Shown: piece by piece, positions 54,666 to 63,636 of the stretch
Numbering within the stretch: the stretch's first letter is position 1
Layout: every line of letters starts with the position of its first letter
Assembly: GCF_000967965.1 (NCBI RefSeq)
Contig: NZ_LACC01000029.1
Span: 1 to 64,000, forward strand
Direction: 5' to 3'
Length of the DNA: 64,000 nt
From: Pseudomonas fluorescens
GTDB lineage: Bacteria > Pseudomonadota > Gammaproteobacteria > Pseudomonadales > Pseudomonadaceae
Notes under the pieces: model-generated
Told to the model about the DNA's origin: nothing
The model's database searches: none
Seen by the model: only the letters and a program-made list of their open reading frames with translations
Made by a program: the position numbers and the translations under genes

Positions 54666-54968
54666 ATGTCTTTCTTTAATCAGCGCGGTATCTTTCTGCA
54701 ACTTATGCAACCGAGTCCTTCGGAGCCCAACACACTGGTTTCGCTACAACTGGCTCGAAAAGAGTTAAGTTGGGACGCGGAAAACAATGTTCAAATTGAA
54801 AGCCTGGTCGACTCGGAGTTTTACACTGCTGTTTCCACAGACCGTGGTAACTCGTTCAGCATCAGGGCCGTTGGCAAGGATGTCGATGGAGACGGAAACA
54901 TCGGTGCCGACGACAAAGCCAAGTTACAGGCGCTGGCAAAGGCTTATGCCAGTATCGTCAATCCCTGA
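54666..54968 (+). CDS. Unknown protein with EF-hand-like loop
   Basis: The 100-residue protein has no recognised family. It begins MSFFNQRGIFLQLMQ and is acidic. A calcium-loop pattern appears at D72-x-D74-x-D76-G-N78-I-G80-x-x-D83 (DVDGDGNIGADD), followed by KAKLQALAKAYASIV. No signal peptide is seen. A related acidic-loop-then-helix segment occurs in the next gene (55055-55594). AAAGGG lies at fair spacing before the ATG. Confidence 0.6.
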   Translation: MSFFNQRGIFLQLMQPSPSEPNTLVSLQLARKELSWDAENNVQIESLVDSEFYTAVSTDRGNSFSIRAVGKDVDGDGNIGADDKAKLQALAKAYASIVNP

Positions 54969-55004
54969 GCCCTGACTTTCCAATCACTGGAAAGCACAAC
55001 TGCC

Positions 55005-55032
55005 GAATGCATGCGGGCTCCCGCATGCATTC
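55005..55032 (+). other. Perfect 13-bp inverted repeat between two unknown genes
   Basis: GAATGCATGCGGG-CT-CCCGCATGCATTC has no mismatch. No T run follows, so it is unlikely to be a simple terminator. It sits 22 bases before the start of the next gene and could insulate its ribosome site. Confidence 0.7.
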
Positions 55033-55054
55033 CAGACAGCCACGAGGATAAAAA

Positions 55055-55594
55055 ATGTCCCAGCCCATAAAAACCGGTGCTTATCTACAAAAAATAAAAA
55101 CGCCAGAAGATGTACAGGTAGTTATCAAGCTAATAAGGGCAGACGAGTATCCAAACAAAACAATGGAGCAGTTCGCCGATGTTCTTGCAAGCGCTCCCTC
55201 CGTGACACTCCATATAAAAAATGATAGCAAGACTTCAAAGTTCGATTTTGATCCATGGTCCGATATCAATGTAACTCCAGACAATAGCATCGACGAAAAG
55301 GACATTGCCGCCCTTACACAACTTGCACTCGCTTTTTATCATCAACAAGTAATTGCTCCAGAGGGCATAGCGTACCTTTATTGTCTTCCCGCTGAGCTTC
55401 GAGTAGATGTTGAGGTATTTGACATTGATGAAGAGGATCATCAACTGTATAGCCTCGGTGTGTACGAGACCAAATCTGCGGATTCCGGCTCGCCTTTTGA
55501 AGGTCATGAGCGCAACCCTGAAACTGGACAGGTGTTTGACTATGGGGCCGAACTGAACGGCTTGCTCAAAGCATTTATCAAACTGAAACTATAA
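55055..55594 (+). CDS. Unknown acidic protein, low-GC gene
   Basis: The 179-residue protein has no recognised family, signal peptide or membrane span. DINVTPDNSIDEKDIAALTQ (70-89) echoes the acidic loop and helix of the previous gene. The gene is AT-rich: about 42% GC by hand count over 55081-55380, against about 60% around it, with rare codons, suggesting recent acquisition. GAGG before the ATG fixes the start. It may be a partner or immunity-type protein, but this is speculative. Confidence 0.6.
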   Translation: MSQPIKTGAYLQKIKTPEDVQVVIKLIRADEYPNKTMEQFADVLASAPSVTLHIKNDSKTSKFDFDPWSDINVTPDNSIDEKDIAALTQLALAFYHQQVIAPEGIAYLYCLPAELRVDVEVFDIDEEDHQLYSLGVYETKSADSGSPFEGHERNPETGQVFDYGAELNGLLKAFIKLKL

Positions 55595-55702
55595 CCTGAG
55601 CGCAGGCTTCACGATTCTTTGACAGTCAGCTCACAGGCCTTTGACCGTGCATGGCTGATCCTTGCCACCATCTTCCCGTCCCTTTCTGAACGGTCGCCAA
55701 GC

Positions 55703-56347
55703 ATGTCTTTTCCACGTTTTTTATCTGCAATATGCCTGTCGCTGGCTGCACTCGTTAACCTGACACCGGCACTTGCTGACGACAGTGTGATGCAGCGTCC
55801 GGCAGACTGGGCTCAACCGGTCGAGAAGCAATACAACCTCTTCCAGATGTCGCCGACGCTCTATCGCAGCGCCTTGCCGGACAAGGACGCGGTTCCGCTG
55901 CTGGAGAAACTCAAGGTGGGCACGGTGATCAACTTCCTGCCCGAAGCAGACTCCAGTTGGTTGTCCACGCCAGGCATCACGCAAGTACAGCTGCCTTATC
56001 GCACCAACCATGTGGATGACGCCGATGTGCTCAAGGCCTTGCGTGCCATCAAGTCTGCCGAAGCCAAAGGCCCGGTGCTGATGCACTGCAAACACGGTTC
56101 CGACCGTACCGGTCTGATGGCGGCCATGTATCGGGTTGTCATCCAGGGCTGGAGCAAGGAAGAGGCCCTGAACGAAATGACCCAGGGCGGCTTTGGTGAC
56201 AGCACCCACTTCAAGGACGGCATCCGCTACATGATGCAGGCCGACGTCGACAAACTGCGCACGGCCCTGGCCAATGGCGATTGCAGCACCAGCCCGTTCG
56301 CCGCGTGCTCGATGAAGAGCTGGTTCAAGTCCGCTCATATCGAATAA
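55703..56347 (+). CDS. Periplasmic dual-specificity phosphatase (TpbA-like)
   Basis: The 214-residue protein has a signal peptide (MSFPRFLSAICLSLAALVNL then TPALA) and the phosphatase loop HCKHGSDRTG with catalytic Cys and Arg. LYRSALPDKDAV and YLVNFL-type segments match the P. aeruginosa TpbA family. TpbA dephosphorylates periplasmic targets and lowers c-di-GMP by acting on the cyclase TpbB (YfiN). Whether this is that orthologue is not certain. The ATG at 55703 is chosen over a TTG at 55619 for a proper signal peptide. Confidence 0.8.
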   Translation: MSFPRFLSAICLSLAALVNLTPALADDSVMQRPADWAQPVEKQYNLFQMSPTLYRSALPDKDAVPLLEKLKVGTVINFLPEADSSWLSTPGITQVQLPYRTNHVDDADVLKALRAIKSAEAKGPVLMHCKHGSDRTGLMAAMYRVVIQGWSKEEALNEMTQGGFGDSTHFKDGIRYMMQADVDKLRTALANGDCSTSPFAACSMKSWFKSAHIE

Positions 56348-56348
56348 G

Positions 56349-56386
56349 AAAAGCCCCCGTTGCATGGCGTAACGGGGGCTTTTTTT
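56349..56386 (+). terminator. Terminator after the phosphatase gene
   Basis: AAAGCCCCCGTT and AACGGGGGCTTT pair around GCATGGCGT, followed by TTTTT. Confidence 0.9.
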
Positions 56387-56389
56387 CAC

Positions 56390-56677
56390 TCAGTGCTGTT
56401 CGTCCGGCTTTTTCTTCAGTTTTGGGTTCGGGAAGAACTGAACCGCCTGAACCTTGGTGTCGGCTGGTTTGAGTGCGCTGGTATTAACCCGCGTACCCAA
56501 CTCCTTGGGCACCGACAGCCCTTGCTCATTGAGTGTGTCGGAGTAACCGCAGGCCACGCACTCTCGGTGCGGGACCTGATCTTCGTTCCACATCATCAAT
56601 TTGTCCGGCTCGCTGCATGCCGGGCAGACCGCCCCGGCGATAAAGCGTTTTTTCGTAATCACAGGTCCCTCACTCAT
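56390..56677 (-). CDS. yheV: YheV-family zinc-ribbon protein
   Basis: The 95-residue protein begins MSEGPVITKKRFIAGAVCPA and has CPACSEPD and ECVACGYSD, a four-Cys zinc ribbon. It is cotranscribed with prlC, overlapping its stop by four bases, the same association as in other gammaproteobacteria. The role is unknown. Confidence 0.85.
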   Translation of the reverse strand: MSEGPVITKKRFIAGAVCPACSEPDKLMMWNEDQVPHRECVACGYSDTLNEQGLSVPKELGTRVNTSALKPADTKVQAVQFFPNPKLKKKPDEQH

Positions 56678-58725
56678 GCTGCCGCGTCCTCACTCAGGCC
56701 GCTGTGGCGCAAGAGTGCGTCAATTGATGGCTCACGACCACGGAAGTCGACGAACAGCACCATTGGCTCCTGGGAGCCGCCACGAGCCAGGATTGCTTCG
56801 CGGAACGCACGACCGGTGTCGGCGTTGAGCACGCCTTCTTCTTCGAACTTCGAAAACGCATCGGCGGACAGCACTTCAGCCCATTTGTAGCTGTAGTAAC
56901 CCGCGGCGTAACCGCCAGCGAAGATGTGCGCAAAGCTGTTGGGGAAACGGTTGTAGGCCGGTGGACGCATCACCGAAACCTCGTCGCGCACGCCTTCGAG
57001 CACTTGCAGCACGCTGCGGCCGTCGCCGTGGGTGGCGTGCAGTTCGAAGTCGAACAGCGAGAACTCCAGTTGGCGGACCATCATCAGGCCGGACTGGAAA
57101 TTTTTCGCCGCGAGCATTTTTCCGAGCAAGTCCTGAGGCAGCGGTTCACCGGATTCATAGTGACCGGAAATCAGCGCCAGACCTTCCGGCTCCCAGCACC
57201 AGTTTTCCATGAACTGACTTGGCAGTTCGACGGCATCCCAGGCCACGCCGTTGATGCCGGACACGCCAGCATGCTCGACGCGGGTCAGCAGGTGATGCAG
57301 GCCGTGACCGAACTCGTGGAACAGGGTGGTGACTTCGTCGTGGGTCAGCAGCGCAGGCTTGCCGCTGTCGGCCGGGGTGAAGTTGCACACCAGGTTCGCC
57401 ACCGGGCTTTGCAATACACCGCCGGCGGTGCGACGACGGTCGCGGGCGCCATCCATCCAGGCACCGCCGCGCTTGTTGGCGCGGGCGTAAAGGTCAAAGA
57501 AGAAGCGGCCGACATGCTGGCCGTTTTCCTTGATTTCAAACAGGCGGACATCCGGGTGCCAGGTGTCGAAGCCTTTGAGTTCGGCAATCTCGATGCCGTA
57601 CAGACGCTGGACGATGGCGAACAGGCCGCCGAGCACCTTGTCGATCGGGAAGTAGGCGCGCAGGGCTTCCTGGGCCACGCTGTAACGCTGTTCACGGAGT
57701 TTTTCGCCGTAGAAACCGCTGTCCCAGCTTTGCAGGTCCTGGCAGCCTTGTTCAGCGGCATAAGCCTTGAGCTGTTCCAGATCCTGAGTAGCGAACGGCT
57801 TGCTGCGCTTGGCCAGATCGCGCAGGAAGCTCAGCACCTGATCGCTGGACTCGGCCATTTTGGTCGCCAGGCTCAGTTCGGAGAAACTGCTGAAACCCAA
57901 GAGTTTTGCCAGTTCCTGACGCAGGCCGAGGATTTCTTCCATGATCGGGCCATTGTCGTTCTGGCCGGCATTCGGCCCCTGGTCCGACGCACGGGTGCAG
58001 TAGGCCGCGTAGACTTCTTCACGCAGTACGCGGTCCTGGGCGTAGGTCATCACCGCGTAATAGCTCGGGAATTCCAGGGTGATCAGCCAGCCGTCCAGAT
58101 CCTTGGCCTGAGCCGCAGCGGCCATTTGCGCCTTGGCCGAGTCGGTCAAACCGGTGAGGGCGGCTTCATCGGTGATGTGCTTGGTCCACGCCTGAGTGGC
58201 ATCGAGCAACTGGTTGGAGAAACGGCTGCCCAATTCGGACAGCTTGCTCTGCACTTCGGCGTAACGTTTCTGTTCGGCTTCCGGCAGGTCGATACCCGAC
58301 AGACGGAAGTCACGCAGGGAGTGTTCCAGGATAGTTTTCTGCGCCACGTCGAAACCGGCGGCCTCCGGACTGTTGGCCAGGGCTTCGAAAGCCTGGAACA
58401 GTTCGCGGTTCTGACCCATTTCGGTGGAATAGGCGCTCAAGGCCGGCAGGCATGACTCGTAGGCTTCACGCAGCTCGGCGCTGTTGCACACGGCATTGAG
58501 GTGGCTGACCGGGCTCCAGGCGGCGCCCAGGCGGTCGTTGAGTTCGTCCATCGCCAGCACCAGGCCAGCCCACGTTGGCTGTTTGACCTGGGTCTTGAGG
58601 ATCTCGACGATGGCGGCACGGTTGTCAGCCAGGATCTGTTCAATGGCAGGTTGCACGTGCTCGGCGCGGATGGCGGAGAACGGCGGCAGGTCATAGGACT
58701 GCAAAAGAGGGTTGTTCACGCTCAC
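56674..58725 (-). CDS. prlC: Oligopeptidase A
   Basis: The 683-residue M3-family zinc metallopeptidase degrades signal peptides and other oligopeptides in the cytoplasm. The catalytic motif FHEFGHGLHHLL (HExxH) with downstream Glu (WDAVELPSQFMENWC) is intact. It is first of the prlC-yheV operon and divergent from the gamma-carbonic anhydrase gene by 88 bases. Confidence 0.96.
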   Translation of the reverse strand: MSVNNPLLQSYDLPPFSAIRAEHVQPAIEQILADNRAAIVEILKTQVKQPTWAGLVLAMDELNDRLGAAWSPVSHLNAVCNSAELREAYESCLPALSAYSTEMGQNRELFQAFEALANSPEAAGFDVAQKTILEHSLRDFRLSGIDLPEAEQKRYAEVQSKLSELGSRFSNQLLDATQAWTKHITDEAALTGLTDSAKAQMAAAAQAKDLDGWLITLEFPSYYAVMTYAQDRVLREEVYAAYCTRASDQGPNAGQNDNGPIMEEILGLRQELAKLLGFSSFSELSLATKMAESSDQVLSFLRDLAKRSKPFATQDLEQLKAYAAEQGCQDLQSWDSGFYGEKLREQRYSVAQEALRAYFPIDKVLGGLFAIVQRLYGIEIAELKGFDTWHPDVRLFEIKENGQHVGRFFFDLYARANKRGGAWMDGARDRRRTAGGVLQSPVANLVCNFTPADSGKPALLTHDEVTTLFHEFGHGLHHLLTRVEHAGVSGINGVAWDAVELPSQFMENWCWEPEGLALISGHYESGEPLPQDLLGKMLAAKNFQSGLMMVRQLEFSLFDFELHATHGDGRSVLQVLEGVRDEVSVMRPPAYNRFPNSFAHIFAGGYAAGYYSYKWAEVLSADAFSKFEEEGVLNADTGRAFREAILARGGSQEPMVLFVDFRGREPSIDALLRHSGLSEDAAA

Positions 58726-58813
58726 GGTTGATACCTTGGCTGGAGAAACATGCAGCCATCTTAATTACAATCGACGTTCACCGCAGCTATCAGCAACAGA
58801 GAGAAACCCTATC

Positions 58814-59359
58814 GTGAACCTTCGCAAGTATCAGAACCACACGCCGCTGCTGGGTAAAGGCGCTTTTGTCGACGGCTCGGCGGTGGTGATCGGCGACGTT
58901 GAAATTGGCGAAGACAGCTCGGTCTGGCCGCTGACCGTGATCCGTGGCGACATGCACCGCATCCGCATCGGCGCGCGCACCAGCGTGCAGGATGGCTGCG
59001 TGTTGCACATCACCCACGCCGGGCCGTTCAACCCGGATGGCTTTCCGCTGCTGATCGGCGATGACGTGACCATCGCCCACAAGGTCATGCTGCATGGTTG
59101 TTCGGTAGGCAGTCGGGTATTGATCGGCATGGGCAGCATCGTCATGGACGGCGCGGTCGTCGACAATGATGTGATCATCGGCGCCGGCAGCCTGGTGCCG
59201 CCGGGCAAGCATCTGCAAAGCGGCTTCCTGTATGTTGGCAGCCCGGTAAAGCAGATCCGCCCGCTGACTGACAAGGAACGGGCCTTTTTCACCTACAGCG
59301 CGGCGAACTACGTGAAGCTCAAGGACCTGCATCTGGCCGAAGGCTACGACCAGCTTTGA
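58814..59359 (+). CDS. Gamma-carbonic-anhydrase-like hexapeptide-repeat protein
   Basis: The 181-residue protein (YrdA/PaaY type) is a left-handed beta helix with repeated [LIV]G..[AS] turns. Zinc-binding His lie in VLHITH and TIAHKVMLHGC. It begins with GTG at 58814, giving MNLRKYQNHTPLL; the frame upstream to 58712 has no ribosome site. It likely acts as a carbonic anhydrase or thioesterase; neither is shown. The HAD gene follows at 27 bases. Confidence 0.85.
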   Translation: MNLRKYQNHTPLLGKGAFVDGSAVVIGDVEIGEDSSVWPLTVIRGDMHRIRIGARTSVQDGCVLHITHAGPFNPDGFPLLIGDDVTIAHKVMLHGCSVGSRVLIGMGSIVMDGAVVDNDVIIGAGSLVPPGKHLQSGFLYVGSPVKQIRPLTDKERAFFTYSAANYVKLKDLHLAEGYDQL

Positions 59360-59385
59360 CCCGGCCCCCTTATTCAGGATTCGAC

Positions 59386-60036
59386 ATGCATTACCAAACC
59401 GTTTTGTTTGACCTCGATGGCACCCTCACCGATCCGCGCGAGGGCATCACCCGTTCGATCCAGTTCGCCCTGAGCAAACTGGGTATCGATGAGCCGGACC
59501 TGGCCAAGCTCGAACACTTCATCGGCCCACCGCTGTTGCAGGCGTTCATGCAGTTCTACGACTTCGATGAAGTCCGGGCCTGGGAGGCAGTGAATTTCTA
59601 CCGCGAGCGCTTCAAGGTCACCGGTCTCTACGAAAACCGCGTGTTCGATGGTGTCACGCCGCTGCTGGAAACCCTGGTCGGACAAGGCAGGCAACTGTAC
59701 ATCGCCACTTCGAAACCGTGGGTGTTCGCTCGGGAAATCGCCCGGCATTTCGACTTTGCCAAACACTTCAAGGTGATTTACGGCAGCGAACTGGACGGCA
59801 CCCGGACCAACAAGATCGAACTGATCGCTCACCTGATGGCCGAAGAAAACCTGGACCCTGCCAACACCTTGATGATCGGCGACCGCAAGCACGACCTGAT
59901 CGGTGCGCGCAGCAATGGCTTGGACGCGGCGGCGGTGGGTTACGGGTTCGGCAGTCATGAAGAGTTGAGCGCCGAAGCGCCGGCGTATCACTTTGAAACG
60001 CTGGCTGAACTGCATCAGGCGTTTTTGCAGCGCTGA
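59386..60036 (+). CDS. HAD-superfamily phosphatase (Gph-like)
   Basis: The 216-residue protein has HAD motifs: I DLDGTLTD (D9 nucleophile), II TSKP, III lysine region, and IV MIGDRKHDLIGA. The Gph-like alpha-helical cap is between. Relatives hydrolyse phosphoglycolate or nucleotides; the substrate here is unknown. It is 27 bases after the gamma-carbonic-anhydrase gene and matches PA0065 by position. Confidence 0.88.
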   Translation: MHYQTVLFDLDGTLTDPREGITRSIQFALSKLGIDEPDLAKLEHFIGPPLLQAFMQFYDFDEVRAWEAVNFYRERFKVTGLYENRVFDGVTPLLETLVGQGRQLYIATSKPWVFAREIARHFDFAKHFKVIYGSELDGTRTNKIELIAHLMAEENLDPANTLMIGDRKHDLIGARSNGLDAAAVGYGFGSHEELSAEAPAYHFETLAELHQAFLQR

Positions 60037-60073
60037 TGCGGCCTCCACAAATCAACTGTGGGAGCTGGCTTGC

Positions 60074-60697
60074 TCAAGGTCTTGGCGGTGGGGCGAGTTT
60101 CTGCCCTTGCTCAACCGCCCAGCTCACCACCTGCGCGGTCAACTGATCGCTCGCCTGACCGAACCCGACCACCACCGCCGGAACCTGCACATCGCTGAGT
60201 GGCTGGCGCACTTCAAAGCGGCGGCTGGCGAGGATGCGCTGGTCGTAGCTGCGCACCAGCAATGCATCCAGACGCACGACCGCGCTGGCATTCGTACCTT
60301 GGTATTCAGTCTGGAACGCTTGCAGGCTGCCGCCCAATTCAAGATCGGTCTGGAAAATGCTGTCATCGGTGCTCAACAACGGCACCCGTCCGTCATGCTG
60401 GAAACCTTCCAGCAGGCGATTGCGCACCAGCACCGGCGTCGGGTCGCTCCAGCGTGACCCCTTGTAGTGGCTGATCACATCGCCCTGGGGAATCACTGCA
60501 ATGCTCGGACTGTTCAACGCTTCGCTGGACTGGAGTTTGCTCAGTCGCAACGACCAGCGTTGCGGAGTTCCATGGCTGGCCGATGCGCTCTGGGCCGAAG
60601 GCAATCGATAGACCTCGAAGGGCTCTGGCTTGGGCAGGATCGAGCACGAGCTAATCAGCGTGAAGCCAGCGAGGAGGGCAATCCGAATCAGCTTCAT
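60074..60697 (-). CDS. ABC-type transport auxiliary lipoprotein (PqiC-like)
   Basis: The 207-residue protein begins MKLIRIALLAGFTLISSC with a lipobox-like SSC. It has the PF03886 pattern SDPTPVLVRNRLLEGFQ and LDALLVRSYDQRILASRRF. These outer-membrane lipoproteins partner MCE transporters. It overlaps the MCE gene by four bases and ends the operon. Confidence 0.88.
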   Translation of the reverse strand: MKLIRIALLAGFTLISSCSILPKPEPFEVYRLPSAQSASASHGTPQRWSLRLSKLQSSEALNSPSIAVIPQGDVISHYKGSRWSDPTPVLVRNRLLEGFQHDGRVPLLSTDDSIFQTDLELGGSLQAFQTEYQGTNASAVVRLDALLVRSYDQRILASRRFEVRQPLSDVQVPAVVVGFGQASDQLTAQVVSWAVEQGQKLAPPPRP

Positions 60698-61632
60698 GGC
60701 GTGAATTCCTTGGTCTTTTCACTGCCCAGCAGGTAACCGCTGGGGTTGGCCTCCAGACGTTTGGTAATGACGCGCAACGAGGACAGGGTTTCGCGCATCT
60801 CGCGCACGGCCGGGCCCAGGCCATTGAGGCCTTGCATGCCGCTGTTGAGCGAATCCTGATTGGCTGTGATCAGTTTGTTGAGGGTGGCACTGCTCTCCTG
60901 AAACGACTTCATCGCCTGCTCGGCGCTGCCCAGCGCCTCCTTGCCATGATCATTGAGCAGCCCGTTGGCATTGCGCATCAGCGCCGTGGTCTGCTCCAGC
61001 ATGGTGTTGGCCTGCTTGCCGACCGATGCCAGTTGCTGCATGGCCTGACGGATATCGCCGCGCTGCTCGGCAATGGTCCCGGTGGTTTGCTCCAGGTGCT
61101 CCAGGGTATTGCTGATGCGCTCGATGTTTTCCGTGGAAAACATCAGGTTGACGTTATGCATCAGCGTGTTCACGCCGGACATCAAATCGTTACTGTCATT
61201 GAGCAGGCGGGCGATGGGCGAGGGCAAGGCGACAATGGTCGGCAGGTTGCCGTCCTTGCCCTTGAGCGTCGGGCTCTGAGGCGTGCCGCCACTGAGCTGG
61301 ATGATCGAGGTCCCGGTGACCCCGGTCAGGGCCAGCTTGGCATTGGTGTCTTCCTTGACCGGGGTATCGCCGGCCAGACGAATTCGCGCCAGCACCCGAC
61401 GCGGGTCTTTCGGGTCCAGACGCAGCGAGATCACGTCGCCAACCTTGATCCCGCTGTACTGCACCGAACTGCCCTTGGACAAACCGCTGACCGCCTCGTT
61501 GAACACGACTTCGTAGTCCTTGAACTCGGTGTCGACACTGGACTTGGCAAGCCACAGGCCGAACAGCAGCGCGGCCGTCACCACAATCACGGTGAACAGG
61601 CCGATCAATACATGATGGGCTCGGGTTTCCAT
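60694..61632 (-). CDS. MCE-domain (MlaD-type) substrate-binding protein
   Basis: The 312-residue protein has an N-terminal span (about 9-28, LIGLFTVIVVTAALLFGLWLA in two parts) and one MCE domain (about 40-120, YEVVFNEAVSGLSKGSSVQY). A long coiled-coil tail (about 145-290) follows. It bridges the periplasm for lipid transfer in the MCE system. It overlaps its lipoprotein partner by four bases. Confidence 0.92.
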   Translation of the reverse strand: METRAHHVLIGLFTVIVVTAALLFGLWLAKSSVDTEFKDYEVVFNEAVSGLSKGSSVQYSGIKVGDVISLRLDPKDPRRVLARIRLAGDTPVKEDTNAKLALTGVTGTSIIQLSGGTPQSPTLKGKDGNLPTIVALPSPIARLLNDSNDLMSGVNTLMHNVNLMFSTENIERISNTLEHLEQTTGTIAEQRGDIRQAMQQLASVGKQANTMLEQTTALMRNANGLLNDHGKEALGSAEQAMKSFQESSATLNKLITANQDSLNSGMQGLNGLGPAVREMRETLSSLRVITKRLEANPSGYLLGSEKTKEFTP

Positions 61633-61633
61633 G

Positions 61634-62437
61634 TCAGACCTCTTTGAGCTGTTGGGCGGCCGTCAATGCCGCGCGGCCGCGAGGGCCATGGAAGTATTCG
61701 TGAATCCACGCGTCGTTGGTTTCCGACACCTTGTCGATGGCGTCTGCCACCAGCACTTTTTTCTGCGCCAGCACCGCCACCCGGTCGGTAATGGTGTAGA
61801 GCGTGTCGAGGTCGTGGGTCACCAGGAAAACGCTCAGGCCCAAGGCATCGCGCAGGGTCAGGATCAATTGGTCGAACGCGGCGGCGCCAATCGGATCGAG
61901 ACCGGCGGTGGGCTCGTCGAGAAACAGGATATCCGGGTCCAGAGCCAATGCCCGGGCCAGCGCAGCACGCTTGATCATGCCGCCGGACAGCGATGAGGGG
62001 TACTTCTCCGCCGCCGACAGCGGCAACCCGGCCAGGGCCATTTTCACCGCTGCCAGGTGCTCGGCATCGTTGCGGCTCAAGCCGGCGTGTTCGATCAGCG
62101 GCAGGGCGACGTTCTCGGTCACCGTCAGCGAAGAGAACAGCGCGCCTTTCTGGAACAGCACGCCAAAACGTCGTTCCACCAGCGAGCGCTCGTGTTCGGA
62201 CAAAGTAGGAAGGTTCTTGCCGAAGACTTTCACCACGCCTTCGCTGGGCTCGCGCAACCCGACAATGCTGCGCAGCAGCACCGATTTACCGCTGCCGGAG
62301 CCGCCGACCACGGCCAGGATTTCGCCTTTGTACAAATCCAGGTCGAGGTTCTCGTGCACGCTCTGGCGACCAAAGCGATTGCACAAACCACGTACTTCAA
62401 TCACCGCCTCGGAGGGCGCTCGGGGGATACGACTCAC
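61634..62437 (-). CDS. MCE-system ABC ATP-binding protein (MlaF-type)
   Basis: The 267-residue ATPase has Walker A GGSGSGKS, signature LSGGMIKR, Walker B ILFLDEP and VTHDLDTLYTI. It energises the MlaE-type permease. It overlaps the permease gene by four bases and lies two bases before the MCE gene. Confidence 0.93.
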   Translation of the reverse strand: MSRIPRAPSEAVIEVRGLCNRFGRQSVHENLDLDLYKGEILAVVGGSGSGKSVLLRSIVGLREPSEGVVKVFGKNLPTLSEHERSLVERRFGVLFQKGALFSSLTVTENVALPLIEHAGLSRNDAEHLAAVKMALAGLPLSAAEKYPSSLSGGMIKRAALARALALDPDILFLDEPTAGLDPIGAAAFDQLILTLRDALGLSVFLVTHDLDTLYTITDRVAVLAQKKVLVADAIDKVSETNDAWIHEYFHGPRGRAALTAAQQLKEV

Positions 62438-63582
62438 CAGCCCATCTCCATGAAAAACATCGCGGCTATCGCATCCATCACGATCACCACGAAAATCGAC
62501 TGCACCACGCTCGACGTGGTATGTGCGCCCACCGACTCAGCGCTGCCACTGACCTTGAAGCCTTCGAGGCAACCAATCGCCGCGATCAGGAAGGCGAAGA
62601 CCGGTGCTTTGACGATCCCCACCAGAAAGTGCTGAACGCCGATGTCCGATTGCAGCAGTGATATGAACATTGCCGGCGAGATATCCAGCGCCACTGCGCA
62701 AACCACGGCACCGCCGATAATCCCCGACAGCATCGCCAGGAAGGTCAGCATCGGCAGGGCGATCAGCAACGCCAGGACCCGCGGCACCACCAGCAACTCC
62801 ACGGGATCGAGGCCCAAGGTGCGGATGGCGTCGATTTCCTCGTTGGCCTTCATCGAACCGATTTGCGCCGTGAACGCACTGGCGGTGCGCCCGGCCATCA
62901 GGATCGCGGTCAGCAACACACCGAACTCGCGCAGAAAGGCAAATCCCACCAGGTCCACGGTGAAGACAGTGGCGCCGAAAGTGGCCAGCACCGTCGACCC
63001 GAGAAACGCCACCACGGCGCCCACCAGAAAGGTCAGCAGGGCAACAATTGGGGCGGCATCGAGGCCGGTCTGTTCGATATGGGCGATCATCGGCGTGACG
63101 CGCCAGCGTTTGGGCCGGAACAGGCCGCGGGCGATGGTTTCGATGATCAGGCCAACGAAACCCAGCAGTTGCAGGGTGTCCTGCCAGACGATGTCCACCG
63201 CGCGACCAATACGGGTCAGCAACTGAATGGTAACGCTGACTTCCGGCTCCTTGATCGGTACGCAGAAATCGGTCAACGAGCAGTAGACGGTTTGCAGCAA
63301 CGCGCGATCAGCAGCGGAGAGTGTGCAATCAGGATGTTCGGCGGAGCGGCCGAGGCGCTCGGAGCCGAGCAGCTCTACCAACAGCGAGGCGCCCGCGGTG
63401 TCGAGGGCGCCCAGTCCATTGAGGTCAACGGGGGTGTTGGCGTCGTACTGGCCGTGGAGTTTTTCGCTCAACAGCTTGAGGTCAGCGTAATGGGCAAGCG
63501 TCCAGTCGCCCGTCACTCGCAACCGCGCAGGGGTAATCGACGTGTCTAATCGGGCGTTGCCGGCCATTGTGCTGCTGATCAT
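62434..63582 (-). CDS. MCE-system permease with N-terminal STAS-like domain
   Basis: The 382-residue protein has a STAS-like domain (about 15-105, PVDLNGLGALDTAGASLLV) fused to an MlaE-type permease (about 120-382, GAVVAFLGSTVLATFGATVF, EFGVLLTAILMAGRTASAFT). In E. coli the STAS protein MlaB is separate. The system moves phospholipids or related lipids between membranes. It is the first gene of the operon permease-ATPase-MCE-lipoprotein. The ATG at 63582 is preferred over 63567. Confidence 0.9.
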   Translation of the reverse strand: MISSTMAGNARLDTSITPARLRVTGDWTLAHYADLKLLSEKLHGQYDANTPVDLNGLGALDTAGASLLVELLGSERLGRSAEHPDCTLSAADRALLQTVYCSLTDFCVPIKEPEVSVTIQLLTRIGRAVDIVWQDTLQLLGFVGLIIETIARGLFRPKRWRVTPMIAHIEQTGLDAAPIVALLTFLVGAVVAFLGSTVLATFGATVFTVDLVGFAFLREFGVLLTAILMAGRTASAFTAQIGSMKANEEIDAIRTLGLDPVELLVVPRVLALLIALPMLTFLAMLSGIIGGAVVCAVALDISPAMFISLLQSDIGVQHFLVGIVKAPVFAFLIAAIGCLEGFKVSGSAESVGAHTTSSVVQSIFVVIVMDAIAAMFFMEMGW

Positions 63583-63636
63583 AGGCTCCGTGCTTGTTCA
63601 GTGATTACGCAGCTCTACGTAATAGCACGAACCGCA

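Noticed and set aside
60052..60077. Degenerate REP after the HAD phosphatase gene
   Set aside because: Only one arm (TGTGGGAGCTGGCTTGCTC) is visible, with no pairing arm.
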